Of a stretch of DNA of 64,000 nt, positions 1 to 12,100 are shown in pieces. A program made the position numbers and the translations under genes. Under the pieces are notes generated by a model that was not told the DNA's origin, did no database searches, and saw only the letters and a program-made list of their open reading frames with translations. Source of the DNA: Toxoplasma gondii ME49 (lineage: Eukaryota; Apicomplexa; Conoidasida; Eucoccidiorida; Sarcocystidae); assembly GCF_000006565.2 (NCBI RefSeq), contig NC_031476.1, positions 3,558,458 to 3,622,457 of the forward strand, written 5' to 3'. The first letter of the stretch is position 1. Every line of letters begins with the position of its first letter.

Positions 1-3000
1 TCGCAGGGAGCAAGGTTCAGCATGGTCAACAGGCCGCTCACTGCCGCCTCGAGGCTCCTGAAATTCAGGCAAAACTTCCCGACAGCTTCCGCGCCTTGAG
101 GGCTGCTCAGCGAGTTCCACATCACCTTGAACTCCCCCTGACGCAGAGCCTTCGGAGCTGAAGAAAAGAGACACGTGAGGGACAACAGACTTCGACATTT
201 GTGGGGAGTCGCAGGATGGACAGAAGACCACAGAGAAGAAAAAAGACTGGGATAGACGGGGACCGTCGCGGTGGAGCTTGAGTCAGGAAACGGAGGGTGT
301 TCAAACTCGCCATTGCTCGCCGAGGCTCGAGAAGCGAAAAAACAGTGAACACAAGAAAAAAGCGGCGGTGCCGCGTGAGGCGACAAGGAGGGACACAGGA
401 GAGACAGACGACTGCGAAGGATTCAACATGGAAAAGCTGAGCAAGAAGCGAAACGATGGAACTGAGCGGAAGAGACAAGAGAGCGACGGCGAGAGAACTG
501 GTCAAGACTCCAGCTTCGAGAGAGGGACACAACTGAGTTCTTTGTGACTTCTGTACGCCATCGCCTTAGAGGACTGCGTACGACAGCTGAAACTGCTGTA
601 TTTCAAGATCGTACGGCGTTCAGGGTCTCCCGTATCGGTTACGTTTCAGACAGGCTCATGAAGAAAGAGGAACGCAAAAATCAGAAGGCGAAAAAGGAGC
701 GAAGACCTCAAAGACACACCTCACGCAGGAAACAAGCCACACGATTCCGATGACGGTTCTTGCCCTTTTGCGCCGTCTCTCTCGTTTCTTGCAGTGTGTT
801 CCGATTCAGCATTCACGAGTTCCGTGGAGATCCACTACTTCCTTCTGCCTCGACACCCGTCTCCATTCCCACTGTCCACTGTCGTCTTCGCTTCTGTCCT
901 CAGAGCATCTCTCTCCGTCTACTTCGATCTGCGTCTCTCTCCCCGTCTCTGTTTGTTTCTGTCTCTCTCTACTCTCTCTACGTTTTTTCCTCGCTCTCTA
1001 TCTTCCTCTCAAACCTCTATCGGTTTTGTTCTCTCAGGTTCTCTCTGCTCTCTCTCTGCTTGCGTCTCCGTCTCTCCGTCTCTCCTCTCCTCTCTTCTCC
1101 TCTCCTCTGGCCGACTTATTTTCGGCTTACCGATGTAGTTTCCAATGGTGACCACGACAGGTTCGACCGGGTATTCGTCTTCGTAACCGATGTCGTCTCC
1201 TGCTTCTTTGAGGATGTAGCTCAAGACCGCAGCCAAGGCTCCTGTCTCTGCGTTTTGAGCGCGTTGGCCTCCCTCGCCAGCACCCAGGCGCTTGAGAAGG
1301 ACGAAGCACGGGAGCGTTTGCTCCAGTCCCAGCGCGGGGATCGGCACTCCGCCGACGACGGCCCAGGGGGCGCCCTGTTGTGGGGCAACTCGCATCAGTA
1401 CATTCTCGAGGACTTGTCCTTCGAGAGTGTTTCGAACGCGGAACTCGAGCACAAGAAACTCTGCAAACATATGCTTCACGACTTCCACGGCGTACTCTGC
1501 CTCCTTCTCCGTCAGCATCGTCCCCTTCGTCGTCATCAGCAGGGAGCCGAGAGTCTCAGGCGCTACGAGGCCCGCAAGCACCCGGTGCAGCTCCGCCTCC
1601 ACGGCGCCTCGACTCATCGCGGTCGGCGCTGCGCCTGCGCCGGAAACGCCGCCGTCGACGCCTTGGCCTTCTCGCACAGCTACGGCGTTCGAGCTTGCAG
1701 TCGATCCCAAAGGCGCTCGCATTTGTGCGCCAGGGGCATCGACTCTCGCCTCGTCCCCGCCGTGGTCGTACGCCTGGAGACTCGTTCCGGATCTCGTGTG
1801 AGCCAGTTGGCCCGCGCCCGCGGCGCCACTGGCCTTCATCGCGGCGAGGGCCTCGCGCCGGCGAGCCTGCTCCTCTTGCCAGGCGGCTTCGGAGGGTAGG
1901 CCAGTAAAGTCAAAGGCAGGCATGTCTTCGGCGCCCACCGCCGTCTGCGTCTCGACAAAGTTTTCCAGAGATGCACACAGCAGCTCCAAGGCGAAAGGGG
2001 GCTCTGTGCTGAGAAGCTCTTCGACGGAAGGGACGTCGTCGGAGAGAGCCGTCGTCGGGGTACCTACGGGGAGGGACTCCGGCTTCGAGGTCCCTGGAAA
2101 ATCTGCTTGTGCGTCGGGAGCCTCCGGAGACTGCCTCATCGCCTTCTGCAGTGCAGCGTAGTACAGCTGCGTGCGGTCTCGTACCTCGTCGTCGTTGTCG
2201 GAGAGACAACCTTCGAGAAGGACGAGAATGTCCGGCCGCAGTTCGGGACAGTTGAAGGCGATCTTCGTGAGGGCGTCGACGCCCGCGGCGCGGACGACCG
2301 CGTTCTCGAGGATCAGACGGTTATAGATGAAGCGAATGAACTTCGAGGCGGTCGCGGTCGTCGAAGCCTGTTCGCCGAGGAAGGCGAGAATCTTTGTGCA
2401 GAGGCCGGCGTATTCGCAGTCCTCGATGAATTCGCAGAGCTGCAGCAGGCCGAGTTCCTGCGCCTGGGGAATCTTCTCGACGACCGTCATCAAGGCTTCG
2501 ACGGTGCATGTCTTGAGCTCAACACCGCCTTCCTCGCGGAGATTCGAGGCCAGAAAATTGGTCAGCGTCACGTACTTGTTTGGGTACGCGAGACACAGTT
2601 GAAGCACGGCCTTCACGACGTCGATTTTGAATGTATCTGAAACCTCACTCGTGAACGAAGAGATCTGCTTCGTCAGTCGCTCGACTCCGCTCTCGTGGCC
2701 AGTCTTGAGCAGCGTCGTGAGCGCCGCCGTCGCGATGCTTCGATTCGGATCTGACAGCAGCGGCTCGAGCTCTGCATTGCATCTCGCGAGAACGGAGGCC
2801 AGTCGCGGCTTCTGCGCCTGCTTGTTGATCACGTGTACAGCGGCGAACCGCACCACCGGTTTCGGCGAGGTGAGGAGAATCTGCAGAACCGTCAAAGCTC
2901 CGGATAGGTCGTAGCTCTGAAACACAGTTCCCGCGTCGCCTCTGTCTGCAGCGGCTCCCGCGAGTTCACACAACGCGCGGGCAGCCTCGAACATGGCCAT

Positions 3001-3918
3001 CTCGTGTTTGTGGCGCAAGCAGCTCTCGAGGTAATCCAACAGCAGTCGCTGGTGTGAAGGGTCGGAGGCTCCGCCAGCTCCGAGACTCGGCGGCGCCGCG
3101 TAGGCGTACGCAGGAGAACTTGCGTCCCCGGCCGAGAGGTCCTGCAGCAGCAAGTCCTTCACATAGCGAATGAGGAGACACTCCGCGAGTGGGTTCCGCT
3201 GAAACCTCTGCAGGAGCTCGCAGAGGCTCTTGTGGAGCGCGAGGCGATCGGACGACTTGATAGCGTGAAGCAGGACGAGTGCATGCGCTTGGACAACTGG
3301 AGCGTTCTCGTGCTGGAATATGCAGCTGTGCGCCTCGCTGACCCAGCGCCGGACAACTTCCGGGGCTGTGTGGAACAGATTGATCCCCGCCACGAGGCCT
3401 GAGGAGGCTACGAACGGATTCTTGTCCACGATCGCCGTCTTCAAGTACCGCTCGATCTGCGAAACCATAGCGGCGTCGACGATCCGAGAGAGCACACGGA
3501 CTGCGTTTCCGCGGTGTCGATCGCTGTTGCTGGTCATGTCCTTCGTCAGCGAACTGGTCACGATGAACCCCTCAGCTGTCTGTACACTTAACTCCTTGAG
3601 GAGCATGTAGATCAGGCGCCGGAGGCGTTCGTCGCTCGACTGGAAGAGACGCGTGACGCCGAAGAAAACGGTGCTGGTCTCTGCACTCGTGAGCGGGTCC
3701 GCATTGCTCGACAGAAGGTAGAGAATCTTTGTGATGATCTGGCTGCACTTCTTCGGATTTAATGGCGACTCGGAGAACGCCCGCGCCTCCTGGAGGACTT
3801 TCGCCTTGTCGCAGTCGTACGGTGTGAACTGTGGTTTCTCAGAAGAAGACCCGCTGAACTTGGACAAGTCCACGTTCAGGTTCTGAAGCTTCGATCGCAG
3901 AGACGAAGCTGACAACAT
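1..3918 (-). CDS. COPG: Coatomer subunit gamma (gamma-COP), C-terminal end beyond the window
   Basis: Large subunit of the COPI coat, which coats retrograde Golgi-to-ER and intra-Golgi vesicles from the cytosol. Exon 1 runs 3918 to 1131 (929 codons plus one base). It starts with MLSASSLRSKLQNLNVDLSK; this Met was chosen because the frame further upstream is pyrimidine-rich and looks untranslated. Residues of roughly 30-560 form the HEAT-like adaptin N-terminal solenoid, with family-typical stretches such as LNPKKCSQIITKILYLL and RHRGNAVRVLSRI. A low-complexity linker follows, then the gamma-COP appendage domain (from about residue 790). The donor is ATCG|GTAAGC (1130). A pyrimidine-rich intron (1130-158) leads to exon 2, which starts at 157 after TTCTTCAG. 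The join restores phase and gives a continuous appendage sequence ending LLTMLNLAPC at base 1. By comparison with other gamma-COPs about 65-80 residues are missing to the left. The family call is very secure. Confidence 0.95.
158..1130 (-). other. Intron of the coatomer gamma gene
   Basis: The intron is bounded by a GTAAGC donor and a TTCTTCAG acceptor on the minus strand. The 750-1130 part is strongly CT-rich on the plus strand, so long plus-strand ORFs here are compositional artefacts. Splicing it out joins two parts of one appendage domain in frame. Confidence 0.9.
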
Positions 3919-6900
3919 CTTGGCGGCAGTGGGGGGTAGAAGAAGAAAAGGACAACAAAGACAACAGCTTTCTAGAAGAAAGCGAGCGAAACACTCGCAT
4001 CCGAAAGAGGAGGGAAACAAGGACAAGAAGGAAACGGATTCTCGAGCAAGGGCCAGCCGGAAGCGACGAGGTGGCTGAGCGAGAAAAGGCAAAATGAGGT
4101 GCGACGCTCTGGCAGATATCGCTCGGGAAACGAAGGAAACAGCAACTCGATACGACAGGAAAGGACAGAAGAAGGACTTGTAAGAAGTGCAGGCACAAAG
4201 AGTCTGCGGGCGAAAAAAAAACGGCCGCCTAAAATCCTCCCCAAGAAGGGTGAGCAGGGAAAACGAAACCAGAAACACGGCAGCTTCGACGATGGTGGAA
4301 CCAGCGTCGGAAAGCAAACGCCGAGAAGAAAAATGTCTCCTACTTGCGGGGGAGTGAAACGAAAAAAGGATCCCTCAGAAAACAGTGAAGACTGATAGAT
4401 TCGTTCCACGGTGTGTGTCCATGAAAATAACGAGACTGAAGAAGGTCACGCAAGAAAGGCGCGGAAGAAAAGCTCGGAGCCGCAAGAAGACAGGGATCAG
4501 GACAGAGAAGCAGGAAAGACAGAGAAAGGAGAGACAGTGCGCGGCTACGAAAAAGCGGACCGATAAGAAAGTAATCCAGAGAGGCGAGAGGCACCCGCCC
4601 AGAGTGACAGGGAAACTGGAGGTGAAACCGGAAAACAGGGAAGGGCAGTTTCTGACTCGCACACACGCGAAAGAGATGAGAAAAAAAAGAGGAAGTGTAA
4701 GGAAAGAAGAAGGCGGGAAGCTCGAGAGGCTTTTTGAAAAAAGACGAAGGCAACAGGGCAGGGATATTGTTGGACACCGAGACAAAGGAAGCTACCGGTG
4801 TGACCTGGGGTGGAAGTCGACAAATCAACCGTCTGCCTTTGCTGTCTCCCTCAAAAGCATGTTCAGCAGAAGATGAGAATGTGTCTTCCCAAGAAAAACG
4901 CGAGAAACGTCACTTTTTGACGACGGACGCCTCCTCCGTCCAACTTCGAAGATTGCATGCAAAAATACGGCGGCTTGCTGGGGCGCACATCCGCCGAAAG
5001 CATGCCCGCGTGAAAAAGACTCGGACGTACAGAAAGTGACTAACCGCGTTTGTCATACGGTTCTTTTCAAATGTTCTTCGCGGAAGCAAGTATCAACAAG
5101 TATATCGGCCGCACCTTGCAAGCACTTGCATTCCAAACTCGGTCCTCTTTCATTGTTGCGCTTTTCCGGTTCCTCACAAGAAAGCCGTAGCTGTCTGGGT
5201 AGGTCACTTGCGCGAAACATGCCGATATAGAGAGCGGAGGAACGGTCGATCTAGGAAGAAAACAGAGTTCCTTTTCTGCTTTCTTTCGCTTTTGCAATTG
5301 TCACTGTGTGCCACGTGGACGCGTGACTCTGGCTTGGGTGTAGTCTGCGTTACCATTTCTCAACGGCTATCGGGTCCGGGTATTTTTCTTAGCGTGGAAA
5401 ACGCGTGTAGAGGGGCAGGTACACAAGCCAAGGGAAAAACACATTCTACAGCCTCCACGGATAATACTCGAGTCTTCTGCAGTTCAGGGGCAGTCCTGTC
5501 TTTGCCTCCTGTTCTGGGGATAATGAGTTCTAGGATGCACAAACGTATTACGAGGTGCACATGCAGATGTTCCCCTTCGCGTATGCTTGCCTAGGTGCGT
5601 GTTCGCATATATATATATATATATATACAGATGTTTCTTAAGACATGTAGATGCAAAATAATCAGAAGAAATGCTTTTTTAGTACAACGACACGTTCGAC
5701 GAGCTTTTCCTCTGAGTACCGCCGAACGGGTAGTAGACATTCCCTACACGCATCCGTGAGTCTGTTTTACCAGACCACCTGCAGCGCGTACGTTACTTTA
5801 TTTCGCCGCATGTTTAGCGTCATTTGCTCTCTAAATTGACCACTGCAACGTCCCGAAAAAACTCTCCCTACAGAAGAGCAACAAAGTTGAAAAACGCAGT
5901 GTGGATTGATGCATGATCTCGTAAATGTGCCTTATTGTTGTTGTCGACGAGGTGATAATCTGTGTCGCGTGGCAATGTAAAACCCAGAACCGGAAACGTG
6001 GTAACAGTGGAGACAACTCGATTCCCTGTTTTCACATGATTTGTTTGCGCGTGGAACGTCGTGCTTCACCTCTCGGTCGGAGTGGACCAGCCCACACAGG
6101 GAACTTTGCTGGTGGGCCATCCGTTGAGACACCTCAACGCGGTGTTCACTGTTTTCCGTACGCTTTCGAAGTAAATAATCCACCTACAGATATGCATATG
6201 ACATAGCAAAAAACGACACACTGTTTGTTCCTTTACTCAGAGCAAGTATCACAGACTTCGCACGCCTTCACAAAGCAACATGGTTTTTGCCGCCTCACAG
6301 GTTTCCCCCGGCGCCACAAAAGTGCCAGTAACCATTCAAATGTGCCAAGACACACGTTTCTGTAGTGCATTTTCGCGTGACGTCGTTGCTGCAGAGCTTT
6401 TGAGGGGTGGTATCGAAGGTGCGCATCGTGGGCCTTGCTTTCGGTGATTGGAAATACATCCCAAGCGGCTGGCTGCCTATGTACTTTAGAGCGAAGTGCT
6501 AAACACTGTCTCCACCAGGCTAACAAACGGGTCCTCAGTTCTAGTTCCCTTTCATGTCGCGCGTTTCATGAGAGACACTGAAAAACGCGTAGCAGCGTCG
6601 AGCTCTCTCGTCCTGGTGCGAGCGTTATGTTTGCCTAGTCAGTTGCGGCGTAGAATGCGTCTGGCATTAAGAACAGGAAAGTGACATGCGGAGTTCTTAA
6701 CGAAACTGAGAACGCTGGAAATACAGAGAAAGAGCGAACCGCGAACTCTCTGGAACGAAACTAGGTCGTAGGTCCATTCCCCACTGCCCCCCCCCTAAAA
6801 TCCTCTATATAGGGCAAGCCGGAAGAAACCACGAAAATCAGACACAAACCTCTCGCGGCGTATGTGTCTGCCGCTGTGTGCTTTCTTGCTCCTTTGTCGC

Positions 6901-7341
6901 CGTGACACAAGAACAGACGGCCGCACTGGAGGCACTGGATTGGCACCCTCACTGCGTTGCCCGACGCGTTTTTCTCAGGCCAAAAAATCGAAGCAAAAAG
7001 GAAAGAGAAGGCAGGAACACCGTGATACGAAGTTGCGCCGCTGTTCCTCCTTCACCCAAGAAACGTGCTCACCGACACCCGCTTTGAAAAAGAACGAGAT
7101 ACGACATGTCTATCCCCCTTCCCCTCAGTTCCGACAGTTCCTGTCACGATTCGCTTCCACCTGAAAGAACGTTCTGGCGTCGAAACCAGGTCAAACGCCC
7201 CCCAACCTGAACTGAGGGAGCCGTGCACTGTCCTTCCACCGATGTCGGCTTGAGAACTTCGTCTACGTCGCCTTGCGGGTCTTCGTTGATGCATACGAAA
7301 CGCTCCAACTTCCCGCTCTGTTACCGCTCTCCTTTTTGCCC
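3919..7341. other. Gene-free spacer: coatomer gamma upstream region and ABCB 3' flank
   Basis: No convincing coding exon was found. From 3919 to about 5040 the plus strand is purine-rich, that is, pyrimidine-rich in the sense of the coatomer gene. This fits a long 5' UTR/promoter for that gene. It includes a TGCATGC word at 4954-4960. The part from 5040 to 7341 is of mixed composition, carries one AT microsatellite (5606-5628), and would include the ABCB 3' UTR. The short ORFs show no family motif and no splice-compatible partners. Confidence 0.5.
5606..5628. repeat. (AT)n microsatellite
   Basis: A run of alternating A and T in the spacer between the coatomer gamma gene and the 3' end of the ABCB gene. 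Confidence 0.9.
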
Positions 7342-9082
7342 TTATCCCTCCGCTGCCGCATTCGGTTGCCGCGTCGCAGTGTCGTCTTTGCCTTCGTCCT
7401 TTTCCTCCCTTTCTGCCTCTGTCTCTTCTTCGCTCTCGCGACTTTCCTGCTTCGCCTGCGCCTCCCAGAGCTCTGCATACAGTCCCTGACGATCCAGAAG
7501 GTCCATATGCGTCCCCATTTCTGCAACTCGCCCTCCGCGCATGACACAAATGAGGTCTGCATGCATGATCGTCGAGAGTCGGTGAGCGACCATCAGCACT
7601 GTGCGATTGCTGTTGAGGCTCAGCAGACCTTTCTGGATGGCCGCCTCCGTCACGGAGTCGAGTGACGACGTAGCTTCGTCGAGAAGCACAATCGGCGGAT
7701 TTCGCAAGAAGCAGCGCGCGATGGCTACCCTGCAGATACACCCCAGCCAAAATCAGAACGTGCATGCATCATGTGACGGAAAAAGAATGGAAGGGCGCTT
7801 TCTTGGAAAAGGTCTGCGAAAGAAAACGCAAAGACTCTCTTGAAAGCATTGAATGCACCAGACGACGGAGACGTTGCTGGGACTCCTCAGCGAAAGAGAC
7901 GACATGCATTCCTTTAGGAAGACGTAGCACCAGACAAGTCACGCCTTCTCCTGGAAACGTTTCAGGATCAAAGGCGCCCTCGCGTCTGTCGCCGCACAGC
8001 GTCTGCGAAAGAGAAGCCGAGCATTCTCTTGGAAGCGTGGAGGGGACAGGCAAACGCACTGCCGTCTACTATTATGCGTTTCACCGAAGCGCCGTCGCAG
8101 TCGCTGCTTTCTTCATCTCTCTCCGGCACTCAGCCTTAAATTGCGTACCTCTGTCTCTCGCCTCCACTGAGTCTCAGCCCTCTTTCACCCACCCTTGTGT
8201 TCCACTTGTCTTTCATCGCAAGCACGAGAGGGAGAAGCTGCGCGGCATCCGCGGCTGCCTCGACTTCGCTGAACGTCGCCTAGTGAAGAAAAACAACGCA
8301 AACTGGGAGAAACAACATCTTCTTCGCGGTGGACATGCCTTTGAAGAACGTACAAAAGTGCAGTCCGCGAGGCGAAGACGGACATGAAGGCGAAGCAAAA
8401 GAAGGCTGGCAACTCCAGGGACGACCGCGCGAGTAGCTCAATGTGTCTGACATTGACTTGCTACCGGCGTTCATGTTTGCATCACTCTGCGAGCATGCGC
8501 ACCCCACCAATTCGGAGCGAGGAAGAGTGACCGCTCAGAGGCAAGGATGCTCAGTACTGCCCTTGAGATTGTTCCCAAATCCACTGTACGCAGAGAGCTG
8601 AGAACAGACACAACGAGCTTGAATCATGGACTGGATGTCGAATAGACAGCGAGGCGAAACCAGACTCGCCACGGGAAGCAATATCGGATTTCGCGTATTC
8701 AGTCGTACGTTGGGCTTTGCGTATGCAATGTTCTCGTAGATTGTGGCGTTGAACATCACTGGTTCTTGAGGCACCATGCCGATGCATGCACGCAAAGACC
8801 TGAGAGGCAAAAAACAAAGGAACTAGGCATCAGCAAATAGGGACGAGAAATACATACAACAATGGGATGAAAGACACACTTTCCGCGCCAGTGAATACTT
8901 TATTTGACGACATCCACAAAGTGAACTGGGGATGAAGAATACTCACACAAAACGTCGCTCCGGCGCAAGGCGGAAAACAACGAAAACTCGGAGACTGTGA
9001 CAGCACCTCCCGTTACGTTCCCTATCCTCGTTTCAACTGTCTGCTATATGCCTCAATATATGTATATGTATATATGTATACG

Positions 9083-9115
<33 letters not shown>

Positions 9116-12100
9116 GTCTTACCCAGTCCGTACGCATGCACGTCTCGATGAATACACGCGTGGTTTTGCACCAACGCATGGTTCATCCAGTTTTGTCACC
9201 AACGTCAACGGCGAGGTCATGTACAAGCGTTGAAGTACGAAAAAAGAAGCTGGTTTCATCTGGGCTTACTCTTGAGTGACGCGAGAGACGTCCACGCCGT
9301 TGATCAAGACGCGGCCGCTGCAGAGGCGACACAGTCCCAGGAATTAGGCAATGTTTGAAAACGGACAGTTTATGAAGTCAGCGCCCCCAGAAAAAACCAC
9401 GCATAAACACTTGTATTCACATGACTGCATTTCCTCGGAGGGTGCGACTTCCTCTCTCCTCATGCGTCTTGCTGACACAAGTAGAAAACTGCTTTTGATC
9501 TGTTCCTCGTCCTGGAATTCGTCTTCCTTTCTCGTCGTTCGAGATACCCTCCTTCCTGTTCTTCATCTCTCCACTGCGTTTTGCGCGTTGCTGTTGTTTT
9601 GCGCCTGCTGACTGTCCTGGGATACGGACAGCACCCGCCTTCGCTCTGAGCTGCATCCTTGTCCCCATTCGGGTCAGTCGTATGCCCCTTCGCAATGATT
9701 TCTCTCTCTCGACGGCCTTGAGTCCTCTCTCTTGACTTCCTTGACTTCTCTGTCAACCTATTTGAGATCTCGACCTCAACGTTGTTGATGTTACACTTCA
9801 TTTTCCTTTGTCTCGCATCAGTACCCGTGAGGTACCCTGTTCGTTTCGTCTTTCTTTGTTTTCGACGGAGAAAACAACTACCTGTCTGGTTCGAGCAAGC
9901 GCATGAGCAGTTTGGTCAGGGTGCTCTTGCCGCTTCCGGAGATTCCCACGAGTGCGCAGGTCTTGCATGCAGGGATGTTAATGCTGACGTCGCGAATCGA
10001 TCGTCGGTGTCGCCCTTGGCCGTTGTAGCTGCATGCAGAGGAATTCCACGACGCGCGCGCGAACAAAAACAAGAGAATGAACTCCTGGACAGCAAAGGCC
10101 TTCTATCGCATTTCACCAACCTGGGGTAGTCTTGGTCTCAGTGTCACTTCTACCACGAGATGGCAGAGCTCTACGCCTGTGCGAATGTTCGTTGGCTCGC
10201 GCTGTATTTCGGATGCGAGCGACTCTTCGAGGGAAACAAGGCAACCAGCCATCCACCGGCGCATGCATCGACACGATTCAAGAAGGCGAAGTGAAAACAA
10301 GGACCCGGTTGGACACTGTGGCATCCCCAGAATCTGGAGAGGTCCAAAACGAAGCGTTTACGGTCTCACGCTCGACACAGTTTCCTCGACGACTCTACTG
10401 GTGAAATAGGACGCGTTTCGCCTGGTTCGCTTCGCTTCGTAATCCTCAAGCGCGGGCGTCCCTCGCCGTCCATTCGCAGTCTCTCACCTAAAGCAGACAT
10501 TTTCGAATTCGATGCTGGGTGCGTAGGGCAAGGGCGGCGACGCGTCTCCGACGGCGTACGCGACAAGCGGACGAAGCGGAGCCTGGAGATAGAATCTCTC
10601 GAGTTGCGTTTCGTTTTTTTCTGTCGGCTCGGCTTCATCAGAGGCCTCCCCCTGCGAGCGCCTCTGTGCAGGTGCGGGCATGGAAGCATCTAAGGCAAGA
10701 AGTGCAGAAGCGGGAGCCGTCGTGCCCAGGGAAACTTGGAACGTCGAGGCAGTTGAATCCCGGAACGAGACGCCGGGAGACGAAGGCGGTCGGGTGAGGA
10801 TGTCCACGAGGGACGCCGCATCGGGCGCATCCACGATGCCCGGCTGAGACAGCAAACCATGAAAGGAAGAGTCACTTCCGTCTAAGTCCTGCCTCGTGTT
10901 CAGATTGCCAATTGCAGAAGGCCAGAGACGCTGTCCCAGAGGCCAGGGATCGAGAGTAGTGAATCTCGGTTTTCACCCAGAACAGGTACCGCAGTTCTCG
11001 CTATGCGTGGTTGCCTCCCCCAGGTGTTACTCTTTCGCGCGCCTCTCGCATCGTACAAAACGCGCAAAACGTCGCTCGCCCCCACCGCTACCTACGCCAG
11101 GTGGAGACAGACGCACGACGAGGAGTCGAGGCTGAGTTCAGGCGCGTGATCGACGCAGTGCCTGCGGAGCGCCCCGTTGTTCTCTTCTCGGCAAGCTTTT
11201 CTTCGAGTGTGTCTTTTACCTTCGTGCCTAAGAGATGAGACAAATTCTGAGCGTCCGCCACCGAGCGCACAATGACGTTGTAGATGGTCCCGAGGAAGTT
11301 GAGAGGCGCAAAGACGTTGAGGAGATACATTTGCACAGTTACAAACTCCCCCACACTCATCGTCCCTTGGGCGATGGCCTGAACGGTGAACGCGAGACCT
11401 CCTGCGCATGCAGGCGAGACGACAGATACACAACATGTTTGGAGCTTTGACGGCGAACACACTCACGCCCAGAGGGATAAGCGGCCAGGCGGGTGGGTCG
11501 TGCTAAGCCTCTATGGAGATTCGTCGTATAGTGGACCACACAGAGGCCTGCCCTCAGTGTGTGAGCAGCTGCGGCGTTTATCGGGGACGAAACCAGCGCA
11601 ATCACTGGAGACTTCGTTCGGACGCGCGTTCATCATCGACGCACAGAAGGAGATGGAGTTGGGCGGCATAGATGAGAAGTGAAGACGACATTCACTGCCA
11701 CCACAAAAAACCAACGCCGAAGGTCAAACACGGTCTGCGTGAGCCGGAGAAAAAAACAGAACGAGAAGACAACGGATGACGAACTGGTGCACGTTCGCCA
11801 CTGTTCATCTGTGAATCGTATCTAGCACCAGGCCTCGCACTCCCTGTGGTGAGAACACAGGCATAAAAGTTGGTTCTGATCGTGGCAGAATGGTGATTCT
11901 TCCGAGACACCGCAAAGTCAGTGCCTACCCACGAGCGTTGCGTAGACAATGGTCTGTTGCGCCGCATTCAGGAAAGAAAGAGAAGCTTGGATCTTGGTCC
12001 CCAGCTCCTGGAACTCTTGGACAGCACCCACGTAACGTCGAACTTCGTAGTCCTCTGCATTGAACATCTTGACCTAAATTCAAAGAACAAGACAAACGCG

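Noticed and set aside
760..1899. A 379-codon plus-strand ORF across the left end
   Set aside because: It lies antisense to the coatomer gamma exon and its pyrimidine-rich intron; the composition explains the open frame and the translation has no motif.
11088..11220. Extension of ABCB exon 8 beyond the GTAAAAG donor
   Set aside because: The frame stays open for about 40 codons, but splicing at 11220 joins LLGTK to PGIVDAPDA as expected for the family; the extension adds a Thr/Arg/Lys-rich stretch with no counterpart.
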